From Perkinsus chesapeaki (taxonomy: Eukaryota > Perkinsozoa > Perkinsida > Perkinsidae), in NCBI GenBank assembly GCA_013115145.1, contig JAAPAO010000131.1, positions 1 to 64,000 of the forward strand: a DNA stretch of 64,000 bases, given 5' to 3'. Position numbers and translations under genes: made by a program. Below are positions 60,406 to 64,000 of the stretch, in pieces (the first letter of the stretch is position 1; each line of letters starts with the position of its first letter). The notes beneath the pieces are model-generated. The model was not told the DNA's origin and made no database searches. It saw only the letters and a program-made list of their open reading frames with translations.

Positions 60406-61932
60406 ATGGATTCAAACGTGCCACCTGTCAAGTCCAGTCCTGACGCATCTGCTGATGCTGCTGCCGCCACTGATCCAGCGGGCAAAGCTGATCGGTCTCT
60501 AGGTAAGACTTATGTAACAAACGGGGAGATTACCTGTTGTTGAGTAGACGATATTAATCCTTCCTGGACTGACCAACAGAATCGTGGTGCTGGCTTCGGT
60601 GATGACTTTTCGCCGGACTCATTTACTTTCAGCGAATTCGGTGGAGATGCGGAACTAGAAGGCATGCCGGGTGCCGGGTGTACGAAGAATCACTCTTCGT
60701 TCCGATTACTGTGTTCCCTTCAGATAGCGTGGACCCCTTCAAAAGCGCCAATCGGCATCCTAATGCGCCCAGAAATAGTAGGCTAGTCCGAAGGCTTCCC
60801 TCTTCGATCTCGTATCTTTCTCAGTGTTTAAGGCTATGGTGCAGCTTTTAAGTCCATGCAGGAAACAACGTAGCTTGGCCGATGTCAGGTCTGACTGCTG
60901 TGAGAGTGTTATTAACGACGTTATTTGAGAGCAGGTTCAACTTGGTAGAGGTTGCCATCATGTACAGTGCGAGCTTAATAGGCTTAGTCTCCCTAATAGG
61001 GGCACTTGTCTTCAGCGACATCAAGGGATGTGACACAATATCAGCCATAGCAGCTGAATCCAAAGTAACACTGCGGAGTTACTTCGGACATCGAACTGTT
61101 CCGAGCGCGGAAATACAAATGCCACTTTTGAATGGGGGTTGTGGTAAAGCTAGTTATACCCGTATATAGTCTATTATAATGCAAACCGCCGCCGCCATTC
61201 GATTGTCTATCGTTCTCGATGCTCTTTAGGTCTTCAGAGTAGGCATAGCGATCGCGGCGCTCGGTCTCGCACCGGGATGGGGATTCATAGCAGTCTATCT
61301 TGCTCAGAGATCCCCGCGATCATTAAGCAAGCTGACGGTAGGCTACTGTCTTCGAACAGTCCTCGTAACTTTCACCTTCAGATAAGAGTGGCACTCTGGC
61401 TTGGCTTGATCAGTGCTATCTGCCTCTTCGGGGTAGCCGTTGTGCCTGTCAGCTACTGGAATGAGCTGCATTATTTGTTTGCACAATTATCCTTCTTGTG
61501 TGGTTGCCTCACATGCCTCCTCTTTTCTATTTCTGCCACCAAGGTTGATCTCCTCCCGAAATCTGCTCTCATCACCGTAAGTTCATCTCTTCCTTCCACA
61601 GTGTTACTAGCCTTGCTCCCCTCAGTTGATCCTTCTAACCGGTGCCACTATTGTCTTGCTCTTGAGTTATCTCCTCGCGAACGGCTACGTGCCAGGTGTC
61701 TCTCTCAAATGGCCCTTCTGCGTAAGCTTCTAATCCCGTATTACTATTGTACTATTATTCCCCTCAGGTGTACACTAATGTTCAGTTCTTCACCGTGGCC
61801 ATGGCATTTTTGTTCCCTATGTGCTTCGGACCGGCAATTAACCATGCCATTCACACGGTTGATTTCGCTCGAATGTAAGTAGACTTTTCTTCCTTACCCG
61901 CTCATTCGTGTTGCAGGTATTACTATGATTGA
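60406..61932 (+). CDS. Multipass membrane protein, tandem paralogue 2
   Basis: The ATG at 60406 starts MDSNVPPVKSSPDASADAAA. A second exon (DDINPSWTDQQNRGAGFG, then DDFSPDSFTFSEFGGDAE) is acidic and aromatic. Membrane exons: LFESRFNLVEVAIMYSASLI then GLVSLIGALVFSDIKGCDTI; VFRVGIAIAALGLAP; RVALWLGLISAICLFGVAVV; LFAQLSFLCGCLTCLLF then KVDLLPKSAL; FFTVAMAFLFPMCFGPAINH; and the end VDFARMYYYD with TGA at 61932. The FAQ..F...C.TCL....A...DLLP..AL and GPAI....T.D.AR.YY.D matches with the preceding gene, including the last intron just before the final tyrosines, show tandem duplication. The N-terminal cytosolic parts are unrelated or strongly diverged. Confidence 0.65.
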
Positions 61933-62413
61933 TTCACAACACATCTCAGAGGGCCTGCTTGTGTCCTTTACAAGTTACCATTTCTAGTTGTATAAAATGC
62001 CTCAATGCCTCTATCAAGTCTTTCGTTCCGAGTCAAACTAAGTGATAATTGTGCACTTGTTAATTGACTACGAGACCTGGTGTTATTCGGTGTCAGAAAA
62101 GTCAAGTAGAAGCTCCTTCCATCGAGGCAGGAATTATTATTAGAGCGAATCGCCCTCACGGTAGTCGTCAATACACCGTGAAAAAATGACAAGCAATGTC
62201 CATGAGACAAGAGCTTAAGTGGGATCCAAGTATTGTGAAAATGACCTTTAATCAAGAAGGTATGATACAATAAGAAAGTCATTATTCGTATCAATGCGCA
62301 CACTCATTCCGCAGAGTGGGCTATGACATAGTGGATGACAAGGTTCAACGGTGCAGTCGACAACAGGTTCGATAAGACTATTTAACAAAATTCAAGTGTA
62401 TGGTGCTTTAACA
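61933..62413. other. Convergent intergenic region, nothing recognised
   Basis: This lies between the 3' ends of the second membrane paralogue (plus) and the GH47 gene (minus). No exon or strong repeat is seen. Confidence 0.5.
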
Positions 62414-64000
62414 TCATTGCTGTTTAACAATCTTTAAAGGATGAGCTTCTGTATTCAGAACATACTCATCCAAGTTCAACACATGCCGTGGCGCCAAGGT
62501 CAAGTAGAGGTACTTCAATGTTTCCGCTGTGAAGAAGGATTCTTGCTCGTTCTTCGTCTTGGCCGGTATCTCGTTAATATTATAAACCTATTTCAAAGCA
62601 TTTACCTCCGAAGACACCCAAAAGGTCTTACAGCGGAATACCCGTACTCAACTTTCGCGTGCTTGTTAAGCGCAGACATCATCTCGTGAGCCCATACGCG
62701 ATACTTGGGATCACCTGGGACAGGAAAATATCCAAGCTGTTCGAGTGATGAATTGCTACCAGTGAAATAATGCATGTAAAAAATACTCTCTATGACTTCT
62801 GGTCTAAGAATGTAATGTGCATCAGCCGTTTTATAGTGCCTATTAAAATACTATATAAATGACAGTACGGAGAGGGACAGATCACAGATCCTCTCCCTTG
62901 GCTGCATGCATGTTGAATTCGGCGACTTCCGGCCCCAAGCCCGTTTTTGAGCGAGCGTACCTGAACCACGATATTCAACGAAGGCTAGGATGAGGTAGCG
63001 GTACATCTGATGGCATGTTTCTGTAATGTCACGCGCCCATTTCTCCCATCGAGGATCGACACGCTCTCGCGGTAGGGTGCGGGCTCCAAGCATAAGATTG
63101 CCGCCAATAAAGCAAGTAAGATGCTCCATACGATATCTCGGGCTGTTGAGCAAGTACAAGGCAGTGGTGAGCCGTCACGAGTCTTACCTTCCCGAGCGGA
63201 GCTCTCCGACAAAAGTGAGGCCAGCGTCCGTGGTGAATATCATTTTCTCGACTTCGGTCATGGTCTTTACCCAATAATCGAGGTGCCTACCAATCACAAT
63301 CTCCCTTCGTATGCCCCCACTTCAACCTCCTTTCTACTTCTCCTCGGTTTTATTGCTTTGTAGCCAAACCTTCAGCAGGTACTCAAAATAAGAGTCACCC
63401 ATCGCCCCAAGCGAAATTACCGAACCTAGATGAGCGCTATGACTCGAACATTGAGGAGGCATCTCACCAGTGAACATGGGCCGGTCGGAGGCAAGCTCAT
63501 ACGGGACTAAGCCCTGGCTGCCGGCCGCCTTGAATATGAAGTCTTGGCACTTGTCGGCTGCCTCGGCATACTTATGGTCTCCTGTTTGTTCCGTAAGATA
63601 CCGGAACTCTAGTTGGATAGTTCCAACCTTACAAGGACACAGATTGGGAGAACGTCATAAAGAGATCATAAAGTTGAGAATCTCAGCTTGAGATCCATTT
63701 CCGAATCTCTCAGCATTAAAAAGTGCTGATACGATCCGGCATAGTAAACACAGCGTTCTATAGAGATAGCCCATGAGAGCTTACTTCAGCAAGGATGAAG
63801 CCAGACATCCACCCATTGCCAGAGCTATGCCCTGTACCGAGATCAATACGAGGATGAGGGCACCCGGCTGACTGGCTGAAGCCCTGAGGAGAAACCCCGA
63901 TACGAACGTGGCAAGATTGCGGTGAGGTTACGGTCATCATATGGTCAGCGGCTTCTCGCGCTTTGTCTAGAAAGACTTGCCGCCCACTGAGGCTGTGCGC
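62414..64000 (-). CDS. GH47 class I alpha-1,2-mannosidase; 5' part beyond right edge
   Basis: This glycoside hydrolase trims alpha-1,2-mannose from N-glycans in the ER or Golgi. Minus-strand exons from the right edge: [80 protein letters not shown] then [111 protein letters not shown] and the calcium-binding NTEAHP, ending in TGA at 62414. The catalytic acids expected at TETC, RPE and ESFF-AETLKY are present. The N-terminal membrane anchor is outside the window. About ten introns of 40-100 nt are present, and the exon edge near 62880 is approximate. The plus-strand frames here are antisense. Confidence 0.92.

Overview
The window reads as nuclear DNA of a unicellular eukaryote. Almost every recognisable gene is cut by very short introns, mostly 37-60 nt, with GT..AG ends. 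The gene set is eukaryotic: RNA polymerase III subunit, kinesin, GSK-3, ArfGAP, adaptin-ear domain, HMG-box protein, GH47 mannosidase. An alveolate, most likely Perkinsus-like, fits the tiny introns, a BT1-family folate/biopterin transporter, a phosphagen (arginine) kinase and a receiver-domain signalling protein. That taxonomic call is inference and was not searched. A run of 99 N at 30584-30682 shows this is a scaffold.

Layout. 1-5.9 kb (minus): a giant arginine kinase gene running off the left edge, with at least five phosphagen-kinase domains in one reading frame behind an N-terminal RIIa/DPY-30-type docking motif. 6.3-6.8 kb (minus): a small C2-like gene. 7.3-10.2 kb (plus): a coiled-coil protein ending in an AP-2 alpha-type appendage. 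10.5-11.9 kb (plus): MOCS1A/MoaA, with a TGA microsatellite at its stop codon. 12.2-16.0 kb (plus): a receiver-domain gene with a cyclase-like stretch and coiled coils. 17-23.6 kb (minus): ArfGAP, MgtE/SLC41-like transporter, a proline-rich protein and an ABHD17-type hydrolase. 23.9-30.4 kb (plus): a tail-anchored TPR protein and a BT1-family transporter. 30.7-36.9 kb (plus): RNA polymerase III subunit RPC2. 37.2-40.4 kb (minus): a kinesin-3 with FHA domain. 40.8-43.3 kb (plus): two paralogous predicted secreted proteins made by a segmental duplication that also copied part of the kinesin first exon. 44.1-48.9 kb (minus): an ABCF1/GCN20-like ATPase with a long charged tail. 49.3-54.9 kb (plus): a low-complexity gene and a multipass membrane protein. 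55.1-56.5 kb (minus): D-aminoacyl-tRNA deacylase and an HMG-box protein. 56.7-58.6 kb (plus): GSK-3. 58.9-61.9 kb (plus): two tandem paralogous membrane proteins. 62.4-64 kb (minus): a GH47 alpha-mannosidase running off the right edge.

The genes do not form one pathway; this is an ordinary gene-dense eukaryotic stretch. The points that stand out are the multi-domain arginine kinase with a probable axonemal/AKAP docking domain, the coiled-coil/adaptin-ear fusion, the receiver-domain signalling gene, the duplicated secreted-protein pair, hairpin-rich introns, and introns in unrelated genes that carry tRNA T-arm-like motifs.
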